A DNA stretch of 64,000 nt, taken from assembly GCA_031213475.1 (NCBI GenBank), contig JARUPZ010000007.1, positions 6,877,586 to 6,941,585 on the forward strand, in the 5' to 3' direction. The position numbers and the translations under genes were made by a program. Below are positions 12,801 through 26,500 of this stretch, piece after piece (positions within the stretch are counted from its first letter, which is position 1; the number at the start of each line of letters is the position of its first letter). The notes below the pieces were generated by a model. It ran no database searches and was not told the origin of the DNA. It saw only the letters and a list, made by a program, of their open reading frames with translations. This stretch comes from Nereocystis luetkeana (Eukaryota > Sar > Phaeophyceae > Laminariales > Laminariaceae).

Positions 12801-15800
12801 CGGGCATGTGGATATATTTAGTGTTGAAAAAATCGATGTATTCCGGTTTTTATTGCCCGAAGGTGGAATTTGATGTGTGTCGCTGGAACCAGCTCGTACC
12901 ACCCGTCGACATCCAACACAACCAGTGTCATGACAACTACGTACCGTATATGCTCATGTATCATGTATGATGCCAGGTATACCGGTACAACAATAGACAA
13001 CCATGCCGAAACCTGAACCCGGTACATGCTCCCCAACAGCAGTACCTCGGACGCTGAGCAAGGGTGAATGCAGTATGCTACCAGCGCTATACTGATACGC
13101 CCAGGCAGAAGCACTACTGTACCGATAAAATAGCCATACCGCCGTATACTCTATTTATAAGTGGCGTGGTGTTTTTTCTTTAGCTCGTTCTTTTCAAGTG
13201 TCTGTCACATCCCCTGCGGGGAGGCACGGCAATTTTTCCTTTTTTTTTCTTCATTTTTCTCTTTCGAATTGTTTGGATTGTTTTCGTTCTGCTGTGTTTT
13301 CTTTCGTTTTCTTCTTGCATAGAATCTGTATCTCGTGCCTGTTATATCCAGTATGGTGGCATGGCATTGCATTGTCTACTGTGCTTCCTGTATACGTACC
13401 AATGTAGTATCTCTATGGCGTAGTTTTGTTACCACATAACTTTGTATCTCTCTAGGATTGAAGAATCGGCACGGACACGGGTTGTGTTGGATGTCGACGG
13501 GTGGAAAAAACGGTTTAAAGTGAAGAACACACACACACTGCTGCTTCAAAGTTAAGGTTTTCGTAGCTTGCAGCTTTGCAACAAAATAGCACAGTAATCG
13601 CACCCTTAGGTGTCCCTTCTCGAGCCCGCTCATCGCCGCGCAAGCCTCAACCTTCCTTACAGCTCGTGCCCTCTCCCCGCGAGCAGTGGCGCGACTACAA
13701 CACTATTTGCTCAACAACGCCTTAAAATATGCTTGACCCCGTTGGTAAAGAACACTCTCCTCGTAGCCTCGCTCTGCACTCGTTCTTCATTTGGTCGCAA
13801 TTCTAGACATTCGAGCCGTGTACGTACGTACTATGTACGTACCTGGTACGTACTATATATGTACACGTTCTCCGACCACCTCTCGCGCCCGTCCGCGTGC
13901 AGCACCGCCATCCGCTGAAAAAGTATGCTCGGCATTGTATCTCTGTAACGCACGACGCGGCGCCTTAGTTTTGAGCTTCCACCCCCACTGCTGCTGTTGT
14001 TGCTGCTGCTGCTGTCTGCTCCTCCTCCTCCTGTTATTTCTGGTGCTGCTGCTACTCTATCCGTTGTTCCGCAGGGATCCGCCAACGAATACTCGTTCGA
14101 CGCTGTGTTCCCGCCGGAGGCCGGCCAGTCGGAGGTTTACGAGGGCACGGCAAAGCCGCATATCTCGGAGCTTTTCGAGGGCATCAACGTCACCGTGTTT
14201 GCCTACGGCGCCACCGGTAAGTCGCCTGCTCGCCTCCTTCCTTTCTTCCCTCCCACGGTAGCATTGACCTAAGGGCTTATTTAGTTTAGTCCGGGCCTTG
14301 CGCTTGCGTTTAATCGTTGCACGCATGCGTGGTCTGCAGTGTTGTGTGCTGCCGCTTTCGAGCTGCAAGGAATTGGCGCTGGTGGTGTTTCCTCTCTGTA
14401 GTTGTTGGACTCCGCCGGCATTAACTGTCACCAGGGCCCAGCCGGCGGGGCTCTGCCCAAACAGCCCCAGCGAGTCGATCGGGGGTTCCAATGACGGGGA
14501 GTGATAATAAGCACCTGGTACCTGGTAGGAAACAGCGAACTATGACATTGTTGTGATCAATGATATCATATCAGCAGAAAATGGGCCCAGAGTAGATATG
14601 GTGTGGCCCGTGGCGTACGGGTGCTACGTCTTTATGAAGGAGGACAATTTGCCACGAAGAAACCGATTTTTTTATTTTCGCCGCTTAACCCTCGATCACC
14701 GCGCAAGAACAAATCTCAAAGTTTTTTCAAGTATCATGTTCCCCAAAAAACTTGGGTGCACGTGGAAAGGGGAAAACAACTCATTAGGTCTCATTTTTCG
14801 TTAAGGCCGTCTTGTTTTTCGGAAATGCGCGTGCATTATCTTGCTCTGTGTCCCGTGTCCCTTGATTGTTTTCCCTTCTGTTTACATGATCCGCAGGAGC
14901 GGGCAAGACACACACGATGATGGGGTCGGAGAGAGTCGTGGGGGTGCGCTCCGGCGGAGACGAAGTTTCCGGGATCGTTCCGCAGTCGCTCGTTGAACTC
15001 TTCCGGCTGTTGGAGGAGCGTGTGGAGGCGGGGAGCGGACGCGAGGATGAGACGGAAACGTGGGGTGTCCGCGTGGGATATCTGCAGGTGAGGCATGAAG
15101 TTCTGTGTAAAACAATTAGAACGGCACCCGTGTTTTGGGGGCACAGTTACTTGAAATTAGAATCGGGTGCTTGCTCTTGTGTAAGGGCGTTTTGTGGACT
15201 CCGCAGGTTGTGTGCGGAGTGTTCTAAGATTTTTTCTTGCCGAGGGAGCTTGCGCATGGGATGCACGCGACCTTGACACGAAAAACACAAGGTTTGTTTT
15301 GACATGTGGTGTTTTTTTTTTTCGTTTTGCCTCAAAGCTCCAGATTCCAAGGCGTTGGTGGTACCTGTCGGTGATGTCGGCCTATGGTCCAGGCTTCGGA
15401 ACTCGCACGATCATTGGCGGACAGTTGATTGCTTCAGACTTGAGATGCGCTACAACATCACTGGCGGGAGCAGACTAGCGAAGCCGCAACTTGTGGGTGG
15501 CACGTGTAATGATTATCCCGCCGGAGTTTCACGCCAAGCTTGCGTTATGATAGGATCAGCACTCAACTTCCTGTCAGTGTCTGGGATAGAGACGGTGCGG
15601 GGAACGGCAGAAGCTATGGGGTTCTCTTTCGTCCCTCTTGTTGCTCTGCAGCTCGGGCTCTCCTTGCGGCATGATACTTGAAACCGGAATCGGAGACAAG
15701 ATGAGGCGAACACGTAAAACATGGTGAAGAACAAGAGGAAAGAAAGGGTAGAGGAAGAGCAAACAAAAAAGGAAAAATAGTTTTTCTACTATTTTCTTCT

Positions 15801-18800
15801 TTCGGTTTTGATTGCGACCTTGCTTTCGGTTTTACTGTTGTTTTGAGTTACGAGTGCTCGCACGTGAACATTTGAACAGTAGCAGTAGATGCCTAGGGAA
15901 ATGCCGTCCGCGCTCCGAGCTAGTCCACCCGCTAAGGTTTTTTGGCCAACGACATTTTTTTAAGCGTTGACAATTTTGTATTTCAAGCGTGTTTCCTATT
16001 GCCTACGTCTCTCTCTCTCTCTCTTTTATCACGTTTTTTGTCGGCACCGTCGAAAAAATGGCAGGTGTACAACGAGCAGCTCATGGATTTGCTCAGCCCT
16101 TCTTCGAAGCCGCTGAGGATCCACGAGGACCCAAGCAAGGGCGTCGTGGTTGTTGCCGGCCTGACCGAGATGGTAAGTTGGCGCGCCGGAGCTTGCCCCC
16201 ACCCGCCCACGCTGTTGTGCTGTATGCGATTTTTCCTGGGTTGTTCACGGGTCGGGTCAAACCTCGCGACTCTACTCGACCCGACCCGACCCGTGAGAAT
16301 CTGAGAACCTCCCGACCCGACCCGACCTGACCCGTGAGATTCCAAAACATCCTGTACCGACTCGTTGGGTCGGGTCATGACCCGTGGATTCCCTGGGAGT
16401 TTCCACCGCCTCGTAGACCAGTAGCCGCGTGGGGCAAACTAGCCTTTTACAGTGTTAATAGTAGTGCTTGCTGCATGGTGTTTGGGTTTGGGCCCGCCCT
16501 GCTAAACGAAAACCCACCGTCGTGCATGGGTTACATTTTTTGTTTTCGCGACGGGTGGGGGGGGGGTATTTTCATTATCATGCATGGCCGTGGGGGGTGG
16601 ACTTTTGAGCCAGGCTGGTTGGTGGGGTTCGCTGAACGCCCAGAGGTCATGCAAAATGTTTTTGTTTCGTTTTTCGCGCTTCGGCGTATGCTTCACTTTT
16701 CTTGCGGTGGGTTTCTGAGCGCTTTTCTGTGTCATGGGTCGACAATGTTTGTATTACGGAAGGAATGAGTAATCAGAACCACAAATCATGTGTTAATATA
16801 GGAGGAAATATGGTTTTTCGGGTCCATCGTGGGTTCTGGTTACAACATTAGCCCTCCCGTGTCATGAGAAGCGGTCGAATACTGGCCGCGGCAGCGGCGT
16901 TTTTTTTTTTTCGGTTAATGGTTTTAGCTCTCCTTCCACAAGAGCCTCCTCGAAAGACGCGCAAGCGTAATGCAGCAGTACAGGGCACCTTCAGGTAATA
17001 AGAAAACAACTTCTGCTGTGTAAGAAACGGTAGCTGAGATCTACAGGAAATACAAATTCGGGAAGCCTTTGTACTGATCTTTGTGTAGAGCGCACCCATT
17101 CTCAGATAAGAAACCCCGCCTGGAACAGCTTTCCTGTTTCTTATTGGGTGACCGGTTCTGGTAGCTGATCGACGGTGACGGTCTCGTCTCGTCCAAAATC
17201 CAGGACGGAGTACAGCGACGTGTAAACGAGTACCTACCTGTGCGGCCCCGCGAGACTACGGTTTGTACGCTGGGTAGGAGTAGGTTGGAGCCCCGCACGA
17301 GGAAATACCATGCGCTTGTCGTGTATTCGCCGCTTAGCGAGGCTATCTCCCCCCCCTCCCCCCTGCTCGCCCTTCATACCACTCATCGAACAGCTTACTA
17401 CGCTTCGCGCTTCGTGCAAGCAATGCCTGCCTGGTCGGTGAAAACCCGACGTGGTTCCGTGCCGGCATTGTAGGGGCGCGAGGGTCTATAGTCATACGAC
17501 TACGGCCATGCATGACATGAGTACACACACCCCCCCTCCCCCCCCCCTGCTCTTTCCTTTTCCGGGTGTCTCGTGATGCTCTCCCGGAAATCGTTGGCGT
17601 CACGCGTGTGATTTTTCGTCGGTGGTAACGCAGGAGGTGAGGTCTAGCGAAGAAGTGTTGGAGCTGTTAAGGCAGGGAAATGCCAACCGCAGGACGGAGG
17701 CGACCGGGGCTAACCAGGTGTCGTCCAGATCGCACGCCGTGCTGCAGGTGGTTTTGACGCAAACCGTGGAGGAGGGTGTGTCCGGGAGCAAGTCGGTCCG
17801 GGAGTCGAAGCTCTCCCTCATTGATCTCGCCGGGTAAGGTGGAGGCGTTGTGGGGGGTGGGTGGGGGGTGTACTCGAAAGGAGAGATGTACTCGATCTCA
17901 TGTATGGCCGTAGTCGTGTGACCATAGACCCTCGCATCTCTACAATGCCGAGACGGAGCATGTCGGGTTTTCACCAACCAGGCGGACATTGCTTGCACCA
18001 AGCGCGAACCGCCGTGAGGTGTCTGGCGAGTCGCATGAAGGGTGAGCTGCATCCTACTAAGAACCGCTTGTGAGGCGGACTTGCGTATGGATGACAGCGT
18101 CAATTAGTTAGTTTTGTTTCCGGTGTAGGCATTTCCAGAGACAGCAATGGGAGTACTATGTAACTGCCTCTTGGGTGCCATACCTTGAACACTGCGTGAT
18201 ACGATCATTCCCACTTATGCGGAGTAAAGGTTCTTTACCTCGCACAAATGATCTAACTCGACAACCAGCTGTGGGCGACCGCTAAAAAAAAAGAAGGGGG
18301 GGGTGTACTCATATCATGTACCAGGTATGGCCATAGTCGTATGACCATCGAGGGAGGTAGGGGTTAGGGGTAATTGTGGGGGTGGGAAGGGGGGTGGTAG
18401 GGGAGATGGGGGGGGGGGAGGGGGGGGGGGGTGCAGATGGTGGGGTGGGTGATAGTGGGGGGGGGGGGGGGGGGGGGGGCGTAGTGATGATGGGAGGGGG
18501 TGATTTGTAAGGCACTTGTGTCCATTGTGGTGGCCAAAAGACTTGCGCGTAAGGCGCTTGTGTGTTTGTTTTGATCGGTCTCCTATTCGCGCGGCTCGTT
18601 GTGCTGCAGAAGTACGGCTGTAGGCTTCGTGGGCCCATATCGGTCTTCTATCTTGACTTTTGCTTTGCAGCTGATGCAAAATGCAACTGTGCGTATTATA
18701 GCCTTTATCGATCTGGACATGTCTGTGTTCGGTGTCCTTTTACCCATCGTTAAGTTATGTTTTATTCGTGTGTGGTTCGTTTGTTGCTCCCTTGTTTCGC

Positions 18801-21800
18801 GTGTTCGTTTCATTCGTATGGGCGTGTATACTTCTCGGACTCAGGTCGGAACGCGCGTCCGCCACCAACAACCGCGGGGAGCAGCTGAGGCAGGGCGCCA
18901 ACATAAACAAGTCTTTGCTGTCCCTGGCGAACTGCATCAACGCCCTCGCGGGAAATCGACGGCGTCGTGGAGGAAAGGTACTATCAATAGGCATGTGTAC
19001 CAATACTAACAGATACATGTAGGTACCGATTGGCTTTCGCTGGTCGTTTCTGCCTTTCGGCTTTGGGACTATATAACAGTTATTGTATATACTTCAAAGT
19101 TTCACGGCTGACGGGTTGCTTTTTTCCCTTTTTTTTTTCAGCTGCGTAAAGCTTCATCGGAGTTTATCCTGTGCCACCTTCACCCCGCGTGCGAACGCCT
19201 CTGAAGGGGAGAACCTTCTAATTGGTACCGCTTTGGCCGGTAATATAGTAACCGTTTCTAGTCCGGTGTGAACGGGGAACGTGGATTACTTTTCCGGGCC
19301 GAGTGGTACAGTGGCATACAGTATACCTTGGGACTAACACTACGATGTTAGCCCTTTTTATTGCTTGGGATAAATGAGGCCCGCTGCTGCGACCAGCCGG
19401 AGATTCTCACCCAGGGTTACTACTCCCGCGTTAATTGTCTGGCAATCAACGAGGCACCTCGTCGCAGAGAGTAGGTACCCCGGTAAAATAAACTCTAACA
19501 AGAGTGATGTCGTTGTCGACGGTACACCTCGCTACCAACCATGGGGGGGTGGCATTGTCTGCTTGCTCCCTGGCCTCTTTCTACTTTGTCGTGCTGCTGT
19601 AGAGCTTCGATATCGCTCACGGAGTGATACTCAATCGCTGTCTCCCCTTACAACAACGAGCCTTTCTCGAAAAGGGATCCGCCCTGCTGGCGTCCCCTCT
19701 TTTCTGTTCCAGATTACTGAAGTACTAAAATTACTATGTTCACCCTTTTTAGTACTTGCTGCAAAGCGTATCCCATTCTATTTCCAAGCATGTTGTGCCC
19801 TAAACGCATATGTAGTCTTGCGGGGGTTTCAACCTCTATGGGACTGCACCAATGGTTTTCAACGTTTTTCGGAGACAAAATAGCTGGAACGTCGCAACAG
19901 ATTGCGTCCTCACGCCTGTGCGTACTGCTGCTGTGTTCAACCGAATATGTTAGCTTGACTATAATACCACGTGAGCACGTGAGCGTATTAAATAGTTAGG
20001 ACGACTGCTGTGCTGTGGTGCGAAATAATAATATGTTGGCGCAGCAGCCGTCGATAGCTGCGGCCTTCCTACGTGTAGATGTCTTCGAGTCGTTTTGACT
20101 GTTATCTTTCTCATCGTCATCGTAAGTCATCCCTGTTCCCTGTACTGTCTTCATTAGTGTGGGATATCGATATCAAAATATAAAAGTCGATATGATACCG
20201 ATAAACAAAAAAGAAACGTAGTAGATACGATTTCGATAGTTGATGCATAGAAGCTTCCGTTCAGTGTCTGCTTAAGAACACCTGGATGCCAGGGGAAGGA
20301 GAGCAAGACGCGTCCGATATGATACGTCGAAAGGTAGGTATATCGAAACTTTCGATACGATATCCAACTATAGTGAAGAAGTCTTCGGGTTGCTTCGACT
20401 TATGTTTTTTCATCGCGATCGCAAGACACCCCAGTTCCCGTTGTCTGTTTCCACCCACGCTCTACCCTGTGTTTGTGCCTGTGCCGTAATGTGTATGTGC
20501 CTGCTATACTTATATAGGGGGCTGGAAACGTGAAGTACCGCGACAGCAAGCTGACCCACTTGCTCAAGGCCTCGCTGGAGGGGAGGTGCCGCCTGATCAT
20601 GATCGCAAACGTCAACCCGTCCCACGTCTTCTTCGACGACTCGCACAACACCCTCAAGTACGCTAACAGGGCCAAGAACATCAAGGTAAAGGCGCACGCA
20701 GCCAACAGGTCGTGCGCTAGAGTATGTACGGGGTATGCAAGGGACGGGGCTGGCGGTGATGGTCAATTCTGCAAGCAAGCCCATAATATATGAACCAACA
20801 CGCCTTGTTATCTCTTGCAACAACAAATCATGGACTATTTTCGGTTCGGTTTCCGATCTCTTAACAAAACCCCTCCCTCAATCGTGGAAAACCTGAGGCA
20901 GATCGACCCAAAAACGACGGAATCCTTGCGGGGAGCCTCGGTAATCATGACGGAAAAGGAAGCTAAGCTTGCCAAGGAGTACCAGGCCTTAAAAGACCGC
21001 AATCAGCTCATGGAGGCTCAGCTGGAGTCCATGAGGTACTGCGTGCGCCCCGCGTGAAAGCGTAGGAGCGGGATTGTTTTTTTCCTGCTGTTTTGGGCTG
21101 TGTAGTGTTGGATATCGTATCGAAAGGTAAAGGTTCGACACATCGTACTTTCGAGATATCGTACGTACCGAACATGTCTTGCCCTCAATGCCCTGGCATC
21201 CCCGGTTGTTTATGATGACACTGAACGAAGGTTTCGATGTATCAGATATCGAATATTGAAATCGTATCGATTAGTTTTTTCGTTTATCGGCATGGTATTG
21301 ACCACGATTCTCGTTTGATCCAGCACAAAAGTTGTGACTTTTTCTCTCCGAGTTGGTTTTAGGTGTTTTTGGCGGTGTAATTTGGTGGCTTTGCCTCCTC
21401 AGGAGAACTTTATTTCACCGATTTACACAGTGTATATGGCGATAGATGTATACCGAGTGCTCTGTCACTGGCTAGTTGGTTAATATGGCTACCGATGTGT
21501 AATACCATTTTGTTCCCCCTAGTTCCGTCCTTCGATGGAGGAGACGAGGAAAAAATACTTAGTGCACTATTTCTGTTGTGTAGAAAAATAGCTACTTGAA
21601 GCATTCTTACGACCCTTCGATGGAGGTGGCGTAGTCAAATATTCCAATGTTTGTTTCACTCCAGGCGAAGATGATCGTGGTCAGGTACCGTGGATGGAAG
21701 TTTCCGCTCGTATCCCCAACTCGATTGCAGGGTATGAACAGAACATGATGTCGCTGCTTTGAACACGACACTTGTGCTGCTCTTCCTGTCACCCCCCCCC

Positions 21801-23513
21801 CCCCCGCGATGAAACCGGACGGGCTCCGTCTCGGCATGGTAGGGATGCGAGGGTCTATGTCCATACGACTACGGCCATGCATGAGATCCAGGACACCCCT
21901 CCCCCCCCAAACGCACCTCCCCCTATTTTATATAGGTTGGGTTGTCGGTTGGCAACGACACTGTACGACATGCCGCTCACTACGTGAGCTAGACAACCAG
22001 GGTACCGTTTTCTTTTGTTTTTTTTGGCGGTCGCCCACAGCTGGTTGCCGAGTTAGATCATTTGTGCGAGGTAAAGAACCTTTGGTCCGCACAAATGGGA
22101 ATGATCGGATCACGTAGTGTTCAAGGTAAGGCACCCAAGAGGCAGTTACATAGTACTCCCCTTGCTGTCTCTGGAAATGCCTACACCGGAAATTAAATCA
22201 AGTCATTGAAGCTATCGTCCATATGCAAGTCCGCCTCAAAAGCGGTTCTAAGTAGGATGCAGCTCACCCTTCATGCGACTCGCCAGACACCTCACGGCGG
22301 TTCGCGCTTGGTGCAAGCAATGTCTGTCTGGTCGGCGAAAATCCGACATGCTCCGTTCCGGCATTGTAGGGATGCGAGGGTCTATGGTCATACGACTACG
22401 ACCATGCATGAGATCGAGTACATCTCTCCTATCGAGTACACCCCCCCTCAAACGCACCCCCACTCCTCATGTTGCTGTCTTCAAATTTTTGATTCCCACC
22501 CCTTTTTTCCTTCGTTACCCTTCCTCTCCCCGGCGCTACATTGTGTGTGGTGTATAGGAACTCCCGTGGGTACATCGCCCCTGAACCGCCCGGCTTCACG
22601 GACCTCTTCGCTCCCAACACCTCGTCCATAATGTCTGTGGCAAGCAGTACGCCCGGCCATGCTGAGCGCTACGGTGCCCCCCCGCCTATATCGCACCCGC
22701 ACCCGCAAGCTCAATCGGCGATTCCTGCTCCGGGAGCGATGGTGGTAGTCCCCAAGGTTGCTAGCGGTGGCGGTAGTGATGGTAGTAGTGACTGCGTCAG
22801 GACGCGCAGGAGTTGCGGAGCTGGAAGGAGGGGGGATGTCGTGGGCGGGGACGGTGCGATGCCACCCCCGGTCCCCCGGGACGGGGTTGGGGGGAAGGGA
22901 GGCGGGAGAGGGGTGGAAGAGGAGCAGAGGGAGGGAGGGGTGGACAGCGGGGAGGATTGTGGAGTGTCGAGCCCGCAGGAGCTTCGACTCGGGGTCGGGA
23001 GAGCAGTGGGGACGCCGTCCGGCAGTGGTAGCAAGAGGAAGCGGCAGATCGAAAGGGCACAAGAGGAGGCGGCGGTTGAGGAGGAGAAGGCGATGCTGAT
23101 GGCGGCGCTGGCGGCGGAGAGGACTAGGTGGGTAGGAACTCGAATAGGCGTTGTGAATGCCTCGGGAGGAGGTCGTCGACGTTGTTGGTAGTGATGGTGG
23201 TGTTGGTGGTGGGGGTGTTATTGCTGTTGTTGTTGTTGCCTGACGGTTGTGTTGTTTCTGTTTTGGTCGTTCTTGTTGTGATCGTTGTTGTCGTTCGTAT
23301 ATTGGCGGTCGTGATATGTACAGCCGCTCGTCTTTTCTTGTTTTTCCCTCTCTTTGCAGGGTCCGCGAGTTAGAGGGCAAGGTGCGAGAGTTGGAAAACT
23401 CGATGGCGCGGATGGGTGCACAGCAAGACGTAAACATGGAGCTCATAGGCACCTTTCGTCACCAGAAAGAGACGGTGAGAGCCCTTATCATGACGGCCGC
23501 CTACCACTACAGC

Positions 23514-23545
<32 letters not shown>

Positions 23546-26500
23546 CAGTAGCAGTAGTAGTAGTGGGTGGATGTTTGTTTTTGCCGCGCGATCCTTCGTG
23601 TCATCAACTCTCAAGGCTCCTGGTGGAGGTGATACAACACTGTTGCTTCTGAGTTCGTCGGGCGATCGGCGTGATGAGTTTCGGGTCAATCCGGTAGAGA
23701 CGCACAGACCGTGCCTGAAGCTCGGAAAAGGGGCACGACAGCCGCCGCATGCCTCTGGCCGGTGTTGGCTCGTGCGCGCGCTGGCGCCGGCTGCGAGACG
23801 CGATCTACGTACCTTTTTGAGACCCATGTGTAGCGACCCAAAAAAACGACAAGAGCGGTCTTGTCAACTATGTAGGGAGCACCTGGATGCTTGCTTAGGG
23901 GTACCTCCTAATGGTTTTGAGGTTCGATTGAAAAGCTTTCCAAAAAACCTGAGGACTGACAAAATCTAAATCAAGATGAACAACCAACCCCATGACGTAG
24001 ATAATTTAGTTCGCAGAGGGGTGCGATTTTTCAGCGCCCGATTTTTCCAGAACGCAAAGGTTGCCAACAGCGAAGCCTAGGTGTTTCCGGAGAGGTATTA
24101 TTCGAGAGCCTGCCGAAAATCTAAAGTTCGACTGTAGCACCCCTTCACCGTTGTCGAGAAAACGAGTCCTGAAAATCGATTGCACCATTGTGCGAATTGA
24201 ACGATCTTTGGGTTATTTTTTACGTATAAAGGCATGCCTTATAGGAAGATATGAATGGCCTCCTCAGTGACACTGGGTAGTTTCTGATTTGACCATTTGA
24301 GGGCTGCAGCCCCCTTTTGGGGACAAACTACATTTTTTTAGAGTGGTTTGTCCCCAAAACGAGACTGCAGTACTAAAAAGGTCAAGGAACGCCCTCAGTC
24401 AGAAACGTTTTGGCCAATGAGTGTTGTCTCTATCGTAGTTTGGGTCCGGTTGGCGGCAGTACGAGTACTGTACCACCCTGCTGCGCGCGTGTCGTAGATA
24501 CATCTCCCTAGGTTCACCATGTTGTTGCATTCCGGACACGCACCCTGCCTCAGCGAGCTAGGCTGCTTCGCTTGGCCGGTGCTGCCACCGTCATGTTCAT
24601 TCGTCGATGTTTCAAAAACAGAGGGTTTTCCGCCGTTGCCGATCGTTGAAACCCCCGAGGCCTCCGATGACGAACTATTGTTGAGGAGGCATGCCCCTCT
24701 AACGGGGCCTTTAGTGAGCCATTCCCTGTTGGAGCTGGAGGACTTTCATTGATTTTTTTCGAAGTTTCAAAAGGGTTTATGCTAATATTAATAGTATAAA
24801 TAGTGTTCGGCGGTGTTGTCGTTGTGGTCACGATATCTCAGTCCTCTCGGCTGACCCGGCGACCCCTTCCCGAAATCTCGAAAAAAAAATGAACGTTCGA
24901 ACTCTTGAAGGCGGAAGAGGCGGCGGAGTGCGAACGGTCGGCCTCAGATGAGCTCCTGCGCATGCTGCGGGAGAAGGAGACCGAGATATCACAGCTCAGG
25001 TGCGGATTTTACCCGTCAGTGACTCTAAGGTTTTGTATACGAGGTAACAGATGTCTTGTGTTGCCGACAGCAGGCCGCGAAATGGGTGATTGAGCTGCAC
25101 GCCGTGTGCCCGCTGTGAAGTTACGTTGATACCAAAATCCAGTCGCGTCGCTTTTTTAGCGGTTGGTGGCGTTATTCCTCCGGGGACGTCCGGAGCTTTC
25201 CCTCTGGTGTGCCGTGCTCAGGGTTAGCAATGTGATTCCGGTTATGGTTGCGGTAGTGATTGCGTTTGTGACGTCGTGTAGTGTAAGCGGCGTTTTTTTG
25301 CCATAGTTGTGCAGGTCGTAAGAATTCTCGCACGTCTTGTAACGATCCCACGTTCGCTTCGATGCGAACACACACTTGTTCCTGCCACCACTCGCTACCC
25401 TATACGTTTGTAGGACTGCCTTCTCGCGAACGTCTGTATGGGTTGACTGCTTGCATCACGCGTCGCTCTCGCCTTTTGTTCGGACTGCGTACCGCTACCG
25501 TCGTAGCTCTGCGCCCGTCTCTTCTAACGATTACTTGCAGTCCTTTCTCTCACGGCTCTGCTACGCGCCCTTGTCAATTGCGCTGCGCCTGATACATTTT
25601 CAAGGGCCGAGCTGGCTGAACCTACCCGCGCGGTACCATCGGTATCGCTGTCGACGGCGGCAGTAGAGGCAGCAGCAGCGGGAGCGGGTGGAAGCGGGCG
25701 GCGTTTGGCGACCGACGGAGACGACAGCGGGCACGGTAGCGCCAGCAGAAACTCGAGCTGCTTTCGGTCCGGCCTGATATTGGAGGGGGATAGCGCGTTC
25801 GGTCCTCTCGGACAAATTGAAGAAAACGGAGGCGGCGGCGAAGCGGCGGTGGAGGCGGTGGGCGAGCGGGGGCGTGGCACACAGCGGGAGCAGCGGGTGA
25901 GCACGTGCTGCACATGCTCGTGGCCGGGAAAACTTGCGTTGAGGCAATAGTGTTCCGTACTCGTGCGAACGAGCTCCTGTGTGTGCGTTGTGGAACGCTG
26001 GCGAGGCATGGTCGGCGGTGTAGGGTATTGTTGGCTGAGGTGGTGCGACCGACGCCCGACGGCGGAAGGGTGATCGCCCGCCCCCTTTGTTTGACTGTCG
26101 TGTTCGCTGGAATACTTGTGCGTATGCGCAGTGCTGTGGTTGGACAGTGTAGCGTCGGTTCGACACGTTGAGGTTTGCCTCCTACATTCGGTCTGTGGCG
26201 TCTCCCTAGTCGGCTATGCAACGTGGTTGTGCATACTCGCGATGTTTGTCTGGTTTTGATTTTTGTATAACGGGCGCCATATTTCGAATAAGTACGCAGT
26301 ACCGGCGGGGAATGTAAGCTTCGTTTGATAATCAAGGACCTAACCTGTTGTCACGAGATGTTGCGCATGATCTGTATGGTGCAGATGTAACCCCCAGGAT
26401 ACATGTCGTAGATGATGCAGGATGTACGGCTCCCACCCGACAACATGAGCTACGTATAGAGATAAGATGATACAGATCAGGAATGTATGCCCCCTGAAAT

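Larger units (their letters stand above)
7209..14074. other. Kinesin intron 1 (6.9 kb), repeat-filled
   Basis: The intron is bounded by GTATGT and a GCAG acceptor. It contains an R-family repeat (8582-8885), a family-B SINE (8926-9253), a C-tailed P-family repeat (9939-10455), a foldback element (11391-12449) and a second R-family copy in the opposite direction (13218-13545). A further inverted match joins 9270-9320 and 13180-13220. Other stretches (7209-8580, 10456-11390, 12450-13180, 13546-14074) show only simple-sequence runs and no gene. Confidence 0.8.

Noticed and set aside
18360-18480. Telomere-like or regulatory G-tract
   Set aside because: Irregular G-runs with no fixed unit; best explained as the C-rich end of a reversed P-family repeat.
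22481-23452. 323-residue minus-strand frame antisense to kinesin exon 9
   Set aside because: Pro/Ser/Arg-rich mirror of the Gly-rich coding strand; the plus-strand exon is supported by phase-matched splicing.
25600-26335. Minus-strand frames of 160-237 residues opposite kinesin exon 12
   Set aside because: Shadows of the GC-rich exon; they run on into the intron without conserved motifs.
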